Positions 38,668 to 47,982 of a DNA stretch of 64,000 bases are shown here, piece after piece. Positions within the stretch are counted from its first letter, which is position 1, and every line of letters starts with the position of its first letter. The stretch lies in contig NZ_OCSR01000002.1 of the NCBI RefSeq assembly GCF_900230185.1, positions 4,154,001-4,218,000 on the forward strand. The letters run 5' to 3'. The notes under the pieces were generated by a model. That model saw nothing but the letters and a program-made list of their open reading frames with translations, made no database searches and had not been told where the DNA came from. Origin of the DNA: Burkholderia sp. OK233. GTDB taxonomy: Bacteria; Pseudomonadota; Gammaproteobacteria; Burkholderiales; Burkholderiaceae. Both the position numbers and the translations under genes were made by a program.

Positions 38668-38890
38668 CGTAGTCTGGCCGGTATCCGGGCTGGCGAAAGC
38701 GCCGCTTCCCCTTCCCGGACGAGTGGTTTCTCGCCCAGTGGTTATATGCCGACGCGGCCTTGCGCGTGGACATCGAAGCCGGCTCCGCGGCGCTGGAGAA
38801 CGCACCGCTTTTCGCTTACCGTTGCGGGGGCAGCACAGGTTGACCCGGTCCATTGCAGGTGGGCACCCTGTTTCCCGTTTAACTGCATGC
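38668..38890 (-). promoter_or_regulatory. Cobalamin riboswitch upstream of cobW
   Basis: On the minus strand the conserved B12-aptamer blocks appear in order: CAGTTAAACGGGAAACAGG, TGCTGCCCCCGCAACGGTAA, ACCACTG, GGGAAGG and CGCCAGCCCGGATACCGGCC (B12 box). Start and end are approximate. It lies about 210 nt before cobW. Adenosylcobalamin binding should switch off cobW-cobN-chlI-VWA. Confidence 0.93.
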
Positions 38891-39029
38891 GCACGAGCGC
38901 GCACACAAGCACCAAAGTGCGTGCGAGTTTAGGCCGAGAGCCCCGTGCCGTCAAGGAAGCGCAGGCTGCGGCAGGGCCTTTCCACAGTGCCGGCGCGGCC
39001 TGTCGTGTGCTATCGTATGCGCGCGTTTG

Positions 39030-39228
39030 GTGCCCGCATATGCGTTCGCATGTGCAGTTAAACGGGAAACAGGCCGCGCTCGCTGCGCTCAACCTGTGCT
39101 GTCCCCGCAACGGTAAGCGACCTGCGGTGCTTGCGCACCGCGCATGCGTTTTTGATGCCACTGTCCGACGAATCCGGACGGGAAGGCAAAACGCATGAGG
39201 CCGCCAGCCCGGATACCGGCCAGACGCG
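39030..39228 (+). promoter_or_regulatory. Cobalamin riboswitch upstream of the cobA operon
   Basis: The same aptamer blocks on the plus strand: CAGTTAAACGGGAAACAGG (39055-39073), TGCTGTCCCCGCAACGGTAA, GCCACTGTCCG, ACGGGAAGGC and CGCCAGCCCGGATACCGGCC near 39202-39221. It faces away from the cobW riboswitch across a spacer of about 140 bp. It should repress cobA-cobE, cobO, cobB and bluB when B12 is plentiful. Confidence 0.93.
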
Positions 39229-39438
39229 GAGGCAGTGAACGTCACGCTGCCGGCCGCCGGAATCCGCGAGGGACGGATGTGAAGGCGCTGAAGCACGACG
39301 TGGCGCGGCCGTTGGCGTTTTCCTGAGAGAAACGCGACGAGCGGCGTTTTTCGTCGCGCGTAATCTGTAGCACCGTATGACCTCAATTTCTGCCGCCTCC
39401 GGCCTCATCGAGCCGCATCCGTTCCCGCTTGTCACGAC

Positions 39439-40731
39439 ATGGCGCACGCCATGCACGCCGCGATGAGGCGCGCCTGGCTGATCGGCGCCGGCCCCGGCGA
39501 CGTCGAACTGATGACGCTCAAGGCGACCCGCGCGTTGGCGCAAGCCGATGTGGTACTGGTCGACGATCTGGTGAACCCCGAGGTACTGCAGTTCGCGCGC
39601 GCCGACGCGCTGATCGTGTACGTCGGCAAACGTGGCGGGCATCCGTCGACGCCGCAGGCCGGCATCGTCGCGCAAATGCTCGAACATCTGCAGGCGGGAC
39701 GCAGCGTCGCCCGTTTGAAAGGCGGCGATCCGTTCGTGTTCGGCCGTGGCGGCGAAGAACAGCAGGCGCTACATGCCGCCGGCATTAGCGTGGACGTAAT
39801 CAACGGCATCACCGCCGGGATTGCGGCGCCCGCGGCCATCGGCATTCCTGTGACGCATCGCGATCACGCGCAAGGCGTGGTGTTCGTCACCGGACACGGC
39901 GCCGGCAGCGGCGAGCCGGACTGGGCCGCGCTCGTCGCTACGCGGATGACGCTGGTGATTTACATGGGCATGCGGCGCCTGAACGAAATCGTCGACGCAT
40001 TGCTCGCAGCCGGGATGAGCGCCGATACGCCGTGCGCGGCGATCGAATCGGCTACGCGCCCCGAGCAACGGCATGCGCTCGCGCGGCTCGGCGAGTTCTC
40101 GGCTGCGGTCTCGCACGCCGGGCTCGGCTCGCCGGCGATCGTGGTGATCGGTGGTGTGGCGTCGCTGGCTTTGGCGCGGGATGCCGTGAGTGTCGGCAGC
40201 GAACCCCGTGGAAGCGCAATGAAAACGCTAACCGTCGGCATCGGTTGTCGTTCGCACAGTTCCGCCGAGCAAATCGAAACGGCTGTGCGTGCCACGCTCG
40301 GCTCGCATTCATTCGATGAAATCAGCACGATAGCCTCGGTCGATATCAAAGCCCACGAAGCCGGCTTACTCGAATTCTGCTCACGTCATGCGCTGCCGCT
40401 GAAGTTGTTCAGCCGCGAGCAAATTGCGGCGATATCCGTGGACGATCCGTCGGCGGCCGCCCGCGAGCATCTCGGCATAGACGGCGTCTGCGAGCCGTGT
40501 GCCTTGCTCGCTGCGGCGGCCGAATCTGATGCGGCCGGCGTACCTGACGCAGCTCATGCCTCAATTGGCTCAATGACCCCAGCTGCCTCGTTTGCAGCCG
40601 ATACCCCCAACGCACGGCTACTGGTGCACAAATCCGTACACGCCGGCGTCACAGTCGCGATAGCATCGGCCGCCGCCCGCCCCGCCTGCGAACAGACAAA
40701 CAACGACACTCAAGAACAGGACCTGCCATGA
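39439..40731 (+). CDS. cobA: Uroporphyrinogen-III C-methyltransferase fused to CobE/CbiG-C domain
   Basis: A 430-residue fusion. Residues ~10-255 are a tetrapyrrole methylase: AWLIGAGPGDVELMTLKA, VYVGKRGGHPSTPQAGI, RLKGGDPFVFGRGGEE and GIPVTHRDHAQG are signatures of SUMT, which makes precorrin-2 using S-adenosylmethionine. From Met261 (KTLTVGIGCRSHSSAEQIE) to the end is a CobE/CbiG C-terminal domain (ISTIASVDIKAHEAGLLEF). An in-frame ATG at 40219 could also start a free CobE, so both fused and separate products are possible. The start among three nearby ATGs is uncertain. The ATGA at its end couples it to cobO. Confidence 0.92.
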   Translation: MAHAMHAAMRRAWLIGAGPGDVELMTLKATRALAQADVVLVDDLVNPEVLQFARADALIVYVGKRGGHPSTPQAGIVAQMLEHLQAGRSVARLKGGDPFVFGRGGEEQQALHAAGISVDVINGITAGIAAPAAIGIPVTHRDHAQGVVFVTGHGAGSGEPDWAALVATRMTLVIYMGMRRLNEIVDALLAAGMSADTPCAAIESATRPEQRHALARLGEFSAAVSHAGLGSPAIVVIGGVASLALARDAVSVGSEPRGSAMKTLTVGIGCRSHSSAEQIETAVRATLGSHSFDEISTIASVDIKAHEAGLLEFCSRHALPLKLFSREQIAAISVDDPSAAAREHLGIDGVCEPCALLAAAAESDAAGVPDAAHASIGSMTPAASFAADTPNARLLVHKSVHAGVTVAIASAAARPACEQTNNDTQEQDLP

Positions 40732-41330
40732 AGACCGACCCCGAATCACACCAACGCATGACCGAACGTCGGCGCGAGGGCCACGAGAAAAAGCAGGCCA
40801 GCGCCACCGTCGAAAAAGGTCTGCTGATCGTCAATACCGGCACCGGCAAAGGCAAGACCACCGCAGCGTTCGGCATGGCCGTGCGCGTGCTTGGGCACGG
40901 CATGCGCCTCGGCGTCGTGCAATTCATCAAGGGCGCGCTGCATACATCGGAGCGCGACTTCCTCGGCGCGATCGCCAATTGCGACTTCGTCACGATGGGC
41001 GACGGCTACACCTGGAACACGCAGAATCGCGACGCCGACATCGCCACCGCGCGCAAAGGGTGGAACGAAGCACGCCGCATGATCGAAAGCGGCGACTATC
41101 AGATGGTGATCCTCGACGAACTGAACACCGTGCTGAAATACGAATACCTGCCGCTCGACGAAGTACTGTCGGTTCTGAACGCGCGCGCAGAGATGCTGCA
41201 TGTGGTGGTGACCGGCCGGCACGCGCCGGACGCGCTGATCGAAGCCGCCGACCTCGTCACCGAAATGCGCATCGTCAAGCACCCATATCGCGAGCAAGGC
41301 GTGAAAGCGCAGCGCGGCGTGGAGTTCTGA
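40728..41330 (+). CDS. cobO: Cob(I)yrinic acid a,c-diamide adenosyltransferase
   Basis: A 200-residue BtuR/CobO/CobA-type adenosyltransferase. The P-loop NTGTGKGKTTAAFG is at about 36-49; GVVQFIKGALHTSERDFL, AGKGW-like WNEARRMIESGDYQMVILDE and VVTGRHAPDALIEAADLVTEM follow, all family hallmarks. It transfers the adenosyl group of ATP to Co(I) corrinoids, both in synthesis and in salvage. The full C-terminus HPYREQGVKAQRGVEF is present. ATGA overlap upstream, and cobB starts 3 bp downstream. Confidence 0.96.
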   Translation: MKTDPESHQRMTERRREGHEKKQASATVEKGLLIVNTGTGKGKTTAAFGMAVRVLGHGMRLGVVQFIKGALHTSERDFLGAIANCDFVTMGDGYTWNTQNRDADIATARKGWNEARRMIESGDYQMVILDELNTVLKYEYLPLDEVLSVLNARAEMLHVVVTGRHAPDALIEAADLVTEMRIVKHPYREQGVKAQRGVEF

Positions 41331-41333
41331 GCG

Positions 41334-42632
41334 ATGTCCGCGTGCCCCGCCCTGTTCATTAGCGCGCCCGCGTCGGGCCAGGGCAAGACCACGATTACCG
41401 CGGGTCTGGCGCGCTACCATCGGCGGCTGGGGCGACGCGTGCGCGTATTCAAGACCGGGCCCGACTTTCTCGACCCGATGATCCTGGCGCGTGCCAGCGG
41501 CGCGCCGGTCCTGTCACTCGATCTGTGGATGGTGGGCGAGTCGGCCTGTCGCAACCTGCTCGCGCAGGCGGCGGCCGAAGCGGATCTGATCCTGATCGAA
41601 GGTGTGATGGGCCTGTTCGACGGCACACCGAGCAGCGCCGATCTGGCAACCACATTCGGCGTGCCGGTACTCGCGGTAATTTCGGCGAAAGCAATGGCGC
41701 AGACCTTCGGCGCGGTCGCCTTCGGCCTCGCGCAATTCAGGCCGCAAGTGCCGTTTTATGGTGTGCTCGCCAACCGCGTCGGCTCGCCAAGGCACACGCA
41801 AATGCTCGAAGAGGCTTTGCCGCCAGACCTGCGCTGGTGTGGGCACATCAGCGGCAACGACGAAATCGAGCTGCCCGATCGCCATCTCGGCCTGCATCAG
41901 GCCACGGAGATCGACGATCTGGACACACGTCTGGATCGTGCCGCCGATGCGCTCGCGCAAACCGCGCTGGCGGAATTGCCGCCGCCGGTCGAATTCGGCA
42001 CGCCTATGGAAGAAGCACCGCCGCGTCTTCTGGAAGGCAAGCGCATCGCCATTGCGCGTGATGCCGCGTTCTCATTCATCTATCCGGCCAACGTCACGTT
42101 GCTGGAGACACTCGGCGCGCACATCGACTATTTCTCACCGCTCGCCGATGAAGCGTTGCCGGAGCACACCGACGCCCTGTACCTGCCAGGCGGCTATCCC
42201 GAACTGCATGCTGAATTGCTCGCCGGCAATCTGCGCAGTGCCGCAACGATCCGCGCACATGCTGCGGCAGGCAAACCGGTCGTCGCCGAATGCGGCGGTA
42301 TGCTCTACCTGCTGGAGCAGTTGACCGACACGAGCGGCACCACAACGCCGATGCTCGGCCTGCTGCCGGGCCATGCAACCATGCAAACGCGCTTCACCGC
42401 GCTCGGCATGCAACAGATCGACAGCCTGCACGGATCAATGACCGGCCACACGTTTCACTACTCGAAGCTGACGACGCCGCTCACGCCCTTGCGTTCGGCC
42501 ACCCGGCCAAATAACGATGCCCCCGGCGAGGCCGTGTTCCGCGCAGGCTCGATCGTGGCAACCTATATGCATGCTTATTGGCCCTCCAACCCGGCCTTCA
42601 CGGCCGCCCTGTTCCATGGCGAAGCCTTTTAA
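41334..42632 (+). CDS. cobB: Cobyrinic acid a,c-diamide synthase
   Basis: A 432-residue ATP-dependent amidotransferase. The N-terminal ATPase domain has SAPASGQGKTTITAGLARY, and the C-terminal class I glutaminase-like domain has its catalytic Cys320 in VVAECGGMLYLLEQL and GHTFHYSKL near the end. It amidates carboxylates a and c of (hydrogeno)byrinic acid using glutamine. It overlaps bluB by 17 bp, so the two are co-transcribed. The name cobB follows aerobic-pathway nomenclature; cbiA is the equivalent. Confidence 0.95.
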   Translation: MSACPALFISAPASGQGKTTITAGLARYHRRLGRRVRVFKTGPDFLDPMILARASGAPVLSLDLWMVGESACRNLLAQAAAEADLILIEGVMGLFDGTPSSADLATTFGVPVLAVISAKAMAQTFGAVAFGLAQFRPQVPFYGVLANRVGSPRHTQMLEEALPPDLRWCGHISGNDEIELPDRHLGLHQATEIDDLDTRLDRAADALAQTALAELPPPVEFGTPMEEAPPRLLEGKRIAIARDAAFSFIYPANVTLLETLGAHIDYFSPLADEALPEHTDALYLPGGYPELHAELLAGNLRSAATIRAHAAAGKPVVAECGGMLYLLEQLTDTSGTTTPMLGLLPGHATMQTRFTALGMQQIDSLHGSMTGHTFHYSKLTTPLTPLRSATRPNNDAPGEAVFRAGSIVATYMHAYWPSNPAFTAALFHGEAF

Positions 42633-43275
42633 CGATTCCGAGCGCGAAGCCGTCTACCGCGCGATTTACGAACGGCGCGACATGCGCCATTTCGTGCCCG
42701 ACCCGGTTGACCCTGCTGTGTTGCAACGCCTGCTCGATGCAGCGCATCATGCGCCGAGCGTCGGCTTCATGCAGCCGTGGCGCATCGCGCGCATTACCGA
42801 CCCGGCTTTGCGTACGGCGCTGCATGCGAGCGTCGAAAGCGAACGCCTCGCCACCGCCGACGCACTCGGCAAGCGTCGCGAAGAGTTCATGAAGCTGAAA
42901 GTGGAAGGCATGCTGGAATGCGGCGAACTGCTGGTGATGGCACTGATGGACGGCCGCGAGCGTCACATTTTCGGACGCCGCACCTTGCCGGAGATGGACC
43001 TGGCTTCCGTGGCGTGCGCGATCCAGAACATGTGGCTGGCCGCGCGCGCGGAAGGTCTGGGAATGGGCTGGGTGTCGCTATTCGACGTCGACATGGTGCG
43101 TACGCTGCTGCATATGCCCGAGGGCGCACGGCCGGTGGCGATCCTGTGTCTCGGCCACGTCGATCAGTTCTACAGCGAGCCGATGCTGGAAACCGAACGC
43201 TGGGCGAGCCGCATGCCGCTCGCCGATTGCGTGTTCGAAAATCGCTGGCCGGAAGACGACAAAGCGCCGGAATAA
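42616..43275 (+). CDS. bluB: 5,6-dimethylbenzimidazole synthase BluB
   Basis: A 219-residue flavoenzyme of the nitroreductase fold. Signatures are AIYERRDMRHFVPDPVDP, AAHHAPSVGFMQPWR (a BluB hallmark), ASVACAIQNMWLAARAEGLGM and GWVSLFD. BluB breaks down reduced FMN with oxygen to give DMB, the lower ligand of B12, so the cell can make true cobalamin aerobically. The ATG at 42616 lies inside the end of cobB; longer upstream starts would run in the cobB frame region. It converges on the DUF4136 gene with 16 bp between stops. Confidence 0.94.
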   Translation: MAKPFNDSEREAVYRAIYERRDMRHFVPDPVDPAVLQRLLDAAHHAPSVGFMQPWRIARITDPALRTALHASVESERLATADALGKRREEFMKLKVEGMLECGELLVMALMDGRERHIFGRRTLPEMDLASVACAIQNMWLAARAEGLGMGWVSLFDVDMVRTLLHMPEGARPVAILCLGHVDQFYSEPMLETERWASRMPLADCVFENRWPEDDKAPE

Positions 43276-43291
43276 CGCGCGCGCGGGTTTC

Positions 43292-43942
43292 TTACTGCTG
43301 CGGCTGAAGCGGCTGAACAGGTTTGAGCGAAACCACCTCCGGCACGCCGCCCGCCTGATCGGTGCGCAGTTTCACGCGCCAGTCGGGCGGCGCATCGAAA
43401 GGAAATTTTGCCAGCGCGCTTTTCACGAGCATCGGCATTGCATGCAGTGGATCGGCATCGCGATCGCTGCTTGCTGCGCTCACCTTGTAGACTTCCTGTC
43501 CGCTCGATTGCTCGAAAAACCGCAGCGTCAGCGCGTGCTGATAAGCGCGTCCGCCGAATAGCGAAAACGGCGGTTCGGGCGAGCGTTCGCACGCACCTGG
43601 CGCGCAATCCTTCGCGCCCACGCCGATCGCGGCCGGCCGCGTGTCATACGCAATCGACAATAAATAGTGCGCGGACCTGGCCGCCGAATCGGTGAAGCCG
43701 TTCTTCGTCAGCTCATCTCGCAGCACGGTTTCAAATTGCGGATGATCCGTGCTGGCCTCCTGCGACGGCATCCGCGCAATTGTATAGGTGCGCTCGCCCT
43801 GCAGCACGGCCGCAGGATTCGCCGTGTGCACGTCGGCGTTCAAACCCGCGCATCCGGTCAGACTCGCCGCGGCCAACGCGGCACAGATCAATATCGCTTT
43901 CACCGGCTTCTCGCTTCGATAAGGTGAGTGTTCATAGGTCAT
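43292..43942 (-). CDS. DUF4136-type lipoprotein
   Basis: A 216-residue lipoprotein (lipobox SLTGC, Cys31) resembling DUF4136 proteins: TYTIARMPSQEAS, FETVLRDELTKNGFTDSA and YLLSIAYDTRP are the typical pattern. The role is unknown, probably in the outer membrane or periplasm. The start overlaps the stop of the CHASE2 kinase gene (ATGA), so it belongs to the same signalling operon. An alternative start (GTG, VKAILIC) would shorten the signal peptide by about 13 residues. Confidence 0.8.
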   Translation of the reverse strand: MTYEHSPYRSEKPVKAILICAALAAASLTGCAGLNADVHTANPAAVLQGERTYTIARMPSQEASTDHPQFETVLRDELTKNGFTDSAARSAHYLLSIAYDTRPAAIGVGAKDCAPGACERSPEPPFSLFGGRAYQHALTLRFFEQSSGQEVYKVSAASSDRDADPLHAMPMLVKSALAKFPFDAPPDWRVKLRTDQAGGVPEVVSLKPVQPLQPQQ

Positions 43943-46461
43943 GAGCGTGGCGTTGTGGACACGTCGACTTGCGCTTCGTCGAGTGCCGGCAGGGAAATCG
44001 TAAACGCGGTCCCCTTGCCCGGCGCGCTGACCACCTCGACATCACCGCCATGGCGCGTCACGACGGTCTTGACGAATGCCATACCCAATCCGGCACCGCC
44101 CACGTCCGGCCGCTCCGTCTCGTGAAAGCGCCGGAAGCGCTCGAACAGGCCCGCCTGCTGCTCCTCGGGAATACCATAGCCTTCGTCGCGAATCGTGCAC
44201 GATACACGTTTTACCGCAGCGGGCGCGCCCATTTGCGCGAGCCCGCGTGGGGCGTTAAGACTGCCGACGCTCTTCAGGCTGCACGTGATCCGCGTATCCG
44301 GCGGACTGTACTTGACCGCATTGTTCAGGATGTTGACGAGCGCACGCGTCATCAGCGAGCGGTCGGCGCAGATCCAGTGGCCGTCGTCGGCATCGGGCCC
44401 GCCGCCCGTATCGGTTTGCAACGTGATGCGCTTGGCGTGGGCCTGCGGCCAGACTTCGTCGCTGGCGTCGATCAACAGCTCGGTCATGCTCACCGGTTCG
44501 AGCACATAGGTTTGCGATTCGGCACGCGCGAGTTGCACGAAATCGTCGGCGAGCGTCAGCGCACGTTGCGCATAACGCTCGATGCGCTCCAGCAAGCCGC
44601 GCGCGAGCACAGGCTCGCTGCGCGCCCGCTCGATCTCCACCAACGCCAGAATCGAAGCCTGCGGCGAGCGCATATCGTGCGACAGCAGCCGCAACGCGTC
44701 TTCCCGTTGGCGCTCGGCCGCGTGCAAGGCCGATACGTCGACGAGACCCGCGATCCAGCCCGTCGTCTCACCCTGCTCGTTCGTGCAATTCGCATAGCGC
44801 AGCAGGTGGTCGCGCTCATGGGCGTCGCGCACCTCGACGCCTTGCGCCATCAGCCCGGCGAACTCGCCGCGCGCGGGATCGAGCAGCGCCGGCCACTGGG
44901 CATGCGCGAGGAGATTGTTTTCGGCGTCCGCCGCTGCGCCACTGTCGATGGTCTTGACCAGCGTCAGCCCGCCCAGCACCACGCGCATCGGCCGGCCTTC
45001 CGGCAGCGGTGCGTCAAGACGCGCGAAATGCGCCTTGGCGGCATGGTTCGCAATTAGCACGATGCCTTCCACGTCGCTCACCAGGATCGGCTCGGGCATG
45101 CTGTCGAGGCTGTCCCACACGAAACGCTTCATGTCCTGCACGCGCTGCGCGGCCTGCGCCATCAGCGCCATATGCTGCTCCAGTACGTCGCCGCCAAACT
45201 CGCGGCGGCGCTGTGGCGTCTCCGGCAGGAGGTGCGGCTCGTCGGCCAGACGTTGCAGCTCTTCGCGCAGATAAGCCATCGTCATTTCGAGGCGCCGCCA
45301 GTTCCAGATCGGATACACCACGATCAAACCGGCGATCGCCGGCACCGGCGACATCCACAGGCGCGCGCCGTACAGCAGCGCTGCGCTGCCGACGGTGGCA
45401 AGCGCGCCTAACGCGACGGTCAGCAGCAACGAACGGCGCGGCGACAGCACCAGAAAGCCGGCGAGCAGCGCGGCAAGCGGCAACAGCGACACGGCGAACA
45501 GCACCCTGGGCGCGGCGAGCTCGAGCTCGCGACCGGTCAGCAGCGTATCGAGCACGTTCGCGTGGATATAGACACCGGGGAGCGGCCCAAGCTCACCGGA
45601 CACCGGTGTGGCAAAGCGGTCGTACAAGCCCGACGCGGTCACGCCGATCAACACGATGCGCCCGCGCAGCTTGTCCGCGGGGACATTGCCAGCGAGCACA
45701 TCCGCGAAACTCAGCTTCGCGTAATTCTGCGCGTTCGGACCGAAAGGAATCAGGAAGCGGCCCTCGCCTTCGTCATGGTCACCGGATTGGGCCGCCGCCT
45801 CGCCGGAAGTCGGCCGGGGCGGCCGCTCGTTCAATTGCAGCGCGCCACGCTCGACGGCCTGAGCGACCGGCACCATCAATTGCGGCCAGCGCGAATTCGC
45901 ATCGCCCTCGAACCGCGCGACGCTGCGCACGATGCCGTCGCTATCGACTTCAAGGTTGATATGCCCGAGCCCGGCCGCGGCATGCGCGAGCGGCGCCACC
46001 GGTTCGACCGCGACGCGCTGGCCGGCGCTGTCCGGCGGCGTCAGCAGCATCGGCAGATAGGTGGGACTCAGGGCGACCGCGCGGGCGAGCTCGGTGTCTT
46101 CGGCATTGGCCTCGGTAAACAGCACGTCGTAGATCACCGCGGCGGGCTTCGCCTGCGCAATCTGTTCGAGCAGCCTGGCGTGGATGCTGCGCGGCCATGG
46201 CCAACGGCCAAGCTGCGCAATGCTGGCGTTGTCGATTTCGAGTACCACGATATCGCGCAGCAACGGTTGCGCGCGCAGACTCAGAAACCGGTCGTAGACA
46301 AGATGATCGACGCCGGCGGTCAGCCGGCCGAGCGAACTGAGCAGAATCACCACAATGCCCAGGCAGCCGATCGCCACCCATTCGAGCAGGAAGCGACGAC
46401 CGGCGCGCCGTCCGAGGCGGGCGCGCGGGTCGAGGCTCAGGCGCGTGTGTGTGGTCGGCAA
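43939..46461 (-). CDS. CHASE2-domain sensor histidine kinase
   Basis: An 840-residue membrane kinase. An N-terminal helix at about 25-45 is followed by a CHASE2 periplasmic sensor domain (HLVYDRFLSLRAQP, VLEIDNASIAQLGRWPWPR, KLRGRIVLIGVTASGLYDRF) to about residue 320, then a short set of transmembrane helices. Next comes a PAS-like region (ILVSDVEGIVLIANHAAKAHF) and the kinase core, with phospho-acceptor His595 in LLSHDMRSPQ, N box ILNNAVKYSP, DEGYGIPEEQQAGLFERF and GAGLGMAFVKTVV. It should phosphorylate the OmpR-type regulator encoded upstream in the same operon. The ligand is unknown. Confidence 0.93.
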   Translation of the reverse strand: MPTTHTRLSLDPRARLGRRAGRRFLLEWVAIGCLGIVVILLSSLGRLTAGVDHLVYDRFLSLRAQPLLRDIVVLEIDNASIAQLGRWPWPRSIHARLLEQIAQAKPAAVIYDVLFTEANAEDTELARAVALSPTYLPMLLTPPDSAGQRVAVEPVAPLAHAAAGLGHINLEVDSDGIVRSVARFEGDANSRWPQLMVPVAQAVERGALQLNERPPRPTSGEAAAQSGDHDEGEGRFLIPFGPNAQNYAKLSFADVLAGNVPADKLRGRIVLIGVTASGLYDRFATPVSGELGPLPGVYIHANVLDTLLTGRELELAAPRVLFAVSLLPLAALLAGFLVLSPRRSLLLTVALGALATVGSAALLYGARLWMSPVPAIAGLIVVYPIWNWRRLEMTMAYLREELQRLADEPHLLPETPQRRREFGGDVLEQHMALMAQAAQRVQDMKRFVWDSLDSMPEPILVSDVEGIVLIANHAAKAHFARLDAPLPEGRPMRVVLGGLTLVKTIDSGAAADAENNLLAHAQWPALLDPARGEFAGLMAQGVEVRDAHERDHLLRYANCTNEQGETTGWIAGLVDVSALHAAERQREDALRLLSHDMRSPQASILALVEIERARSEPVLARGLLERIERYAQRALTLADDFVQLARAESQTYVLEPVSMTELLIDASDEVWPQAHAKRITLQTDTGGGPDADDGHWICADRSLMTRALVNILNNAVKYSPPDTRITCSLKSVGSLNAPRGLAQMGAPAAVKRVSCTIRDEGYGIPEEQQAGLFERFRRFHETERPDVGGAGLGMAFVKTVVTRHGGDVEVVSAPGKGTAFTISLPALDEAQVDVSTTPRS

Positions 46462-46527
46462 AGCGTGGCGTGGTTGAGAGCTAAGGAACGGGTCGGTTGT
46501 CGACCCGGCCCCGTGAATCTACCAGCG

Positions 46528-47982
46528 TCAGCGTGCAAGCGTAAACGAGCGGACCGCGCTGCTCTTCTCGTAGAAGCGGCCGTTTTCGAACTGCTCGGCA
46601 ACGATCGTCCAGTAGTAGACGCCGCCCGGCAGGTCGCTCACCACAATCTGGCCGCCCGTCAGATCGGTCTTGTCGACGAGCGGATGGCGCAGGTCGGCGG
46701 TCGTGGCCAGCACAAAGCGAAAGCGCGTCTCGACCGTGGAGCGGCTGACGAACCAGCGGAACTCGTAGTCGCGGCTGCCGGCGAGCGGCCCTGCTGAGGC
46801 AGCCAGCCCGAGTTGGCGCCGCTCGAATCCATACACCTGGGGCAGGCCTTCGAGGCCGTTCGCATCGATCGCGGCGATACGCACGAAATACGTGCCGTCG
46901 GCCAGATCGCCGAAGTCGGCATGCGGCGCGTTCACACGCAGATCGCGAATCAGGTCGAGCTGATCGGCGTCGCGCGCAATCTGCACGCGATAGGCCACAG
47001 CGCGCTCGGCGGGCACGAGGTCGAAAGCGACCGTTTTGCCGTCCTGCACTTTTGCCGGGTCGGTAAGCGAGGGCGCGGCTAGCAATTCCACCGGACCGCC
47101 GATCGCACCGCCGGTCCGCGTGACACTGCCAAAGCGTGCCTTGACGAGTTGCGCCGACGCCTGCAGCGGCACGCCGGGTGGCGGCGCGGAGATCCGGCCA
47201 TCGACGGCGGCCGGGTCGACGCCGACCGCTCCGTCCAGCACTTCCACCGCCGTGGTTTGTGCGTCGCCGTCGTAGGCGACCTTGAAGCGCGTACCGCGTA
47301 CGCCCGCTACAACCGACGGCGAGCGGATCTGGAAGCGGTCGTCCTTTTTGGTGGCATGCGTGACCTGGCTCTCGACTTCGCCATGCCGCAGATCGAGTAC
47401 GCGATCACCCGAGCCGGTCAGCACGGTGCGCCGCAGCGTACCGATATCGAGCACACCGTCCTGCGATACCGTGATGTGGGTGCCGTCCGGCAGCTCCAGC
47501 GTGACAAAGCCGTTATGGCCGGTGCGAATGCGGTCGCCCTCACCGAGCGTCGTGCCCGCCGTGAGCGGCGTATAAGGATTCTTGCCGAAAGCGCGCTCCG
47601 CCGGACCGCTCGTCGCGATCACGCGCGCCGACTCGGGGTCCTGTCTGAGCCTGTCGGCCGGCAGACGCAGCGTGATCCCGGCCGGCATGCGGCGTGGCGC
47701 GGGCACATGATTCAGGCGGCTCAACATGGCCCAATCGCCGGAGTCGCGCAGATAGCGGCCGGCGATTTCGTACAACGTGTCGCCGTCGTGGGTCACGTAG
47801 GACACATAGACTGGCGCAGTCGTTCTGGTACGTGGCTTCGGCGCGCGCGGCGATTGCGCATCCGCCGACACCGGCGCGAAGCACGTCATTGCGATCAGGC
47901 CGGCCACCGCAAGCGCCGCACCGGCGCGCCAGCCCGGCGAACCTGCGCAGCCGGGCGTTACCGCATCGAAAGCAACCGTCAC
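46528..47982 (-). CDS. LysM-FecR domain exported protein
   Basis: A 484-residue exported protein with an N-terminal hydrophobic signal segment. A LysM-like domain (VTHDGDTLYEIAGRYLRDSG) follows, then a FecR domain (EGDRIRTGHNGFVTLELPDG, FQIRSPSVVAGVRGTRFKV). The rest is two or more fibronectin-like beta segments (AYRVQIARD, YEFRWFVSRS, GVYYWTIVAEQ). LysM suggests peptidoglycan contact; free FecR domains in such proteins are often linked to surface or signalling roles. It overlaps the response regulator stop (ATGA) and precedes the CHASE2 kinase by 66 bp, so it may feed the kinase an envelope signal; that is inference. Confidence 0.88.
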   Translation of the reverse strand: MTVAFDAVTPGCAGSPGWRAGAALAVAGLIAMTCFAPVSADAQSPRAPKPRTRTTAPVYVSYVTHDGDTLYEIAGRYLRDSGDWAMLSRLNHVPAPRRMPAGITLRLPADRLRQDPESARVIATSGPAERAFGKNPYTPLTAGTTLGEGDRIRTGHNGFVTLELPDGTHITVSQDGVLDIGTLRRTVLTGSGDRVLDLRHGEVESQVTHATKKDDRFQIRSPSVVAGVRGTRFKVAYDGDAQTTAVEVLDGAVGVDPAAVDGRISAPPPGVPLQASAQLVKARFGSVTRTGGAIGGPVELLAAPSLTDPAKVQDGKTVAFDLVPAERAVAYRVQIARDADQLDLIRDLRVNAPHADFGDLADGTYFVRIAAIDANGLEGLPQVYGFERRQLGLAASAGPLAGSRDYEFRWFVSRSTVETRFRFVLATTADLRHPLVDKTDLTGGQIVVSDLPGGVYYWTIVAEQFENGRFYEKSSAVRSFTLAR

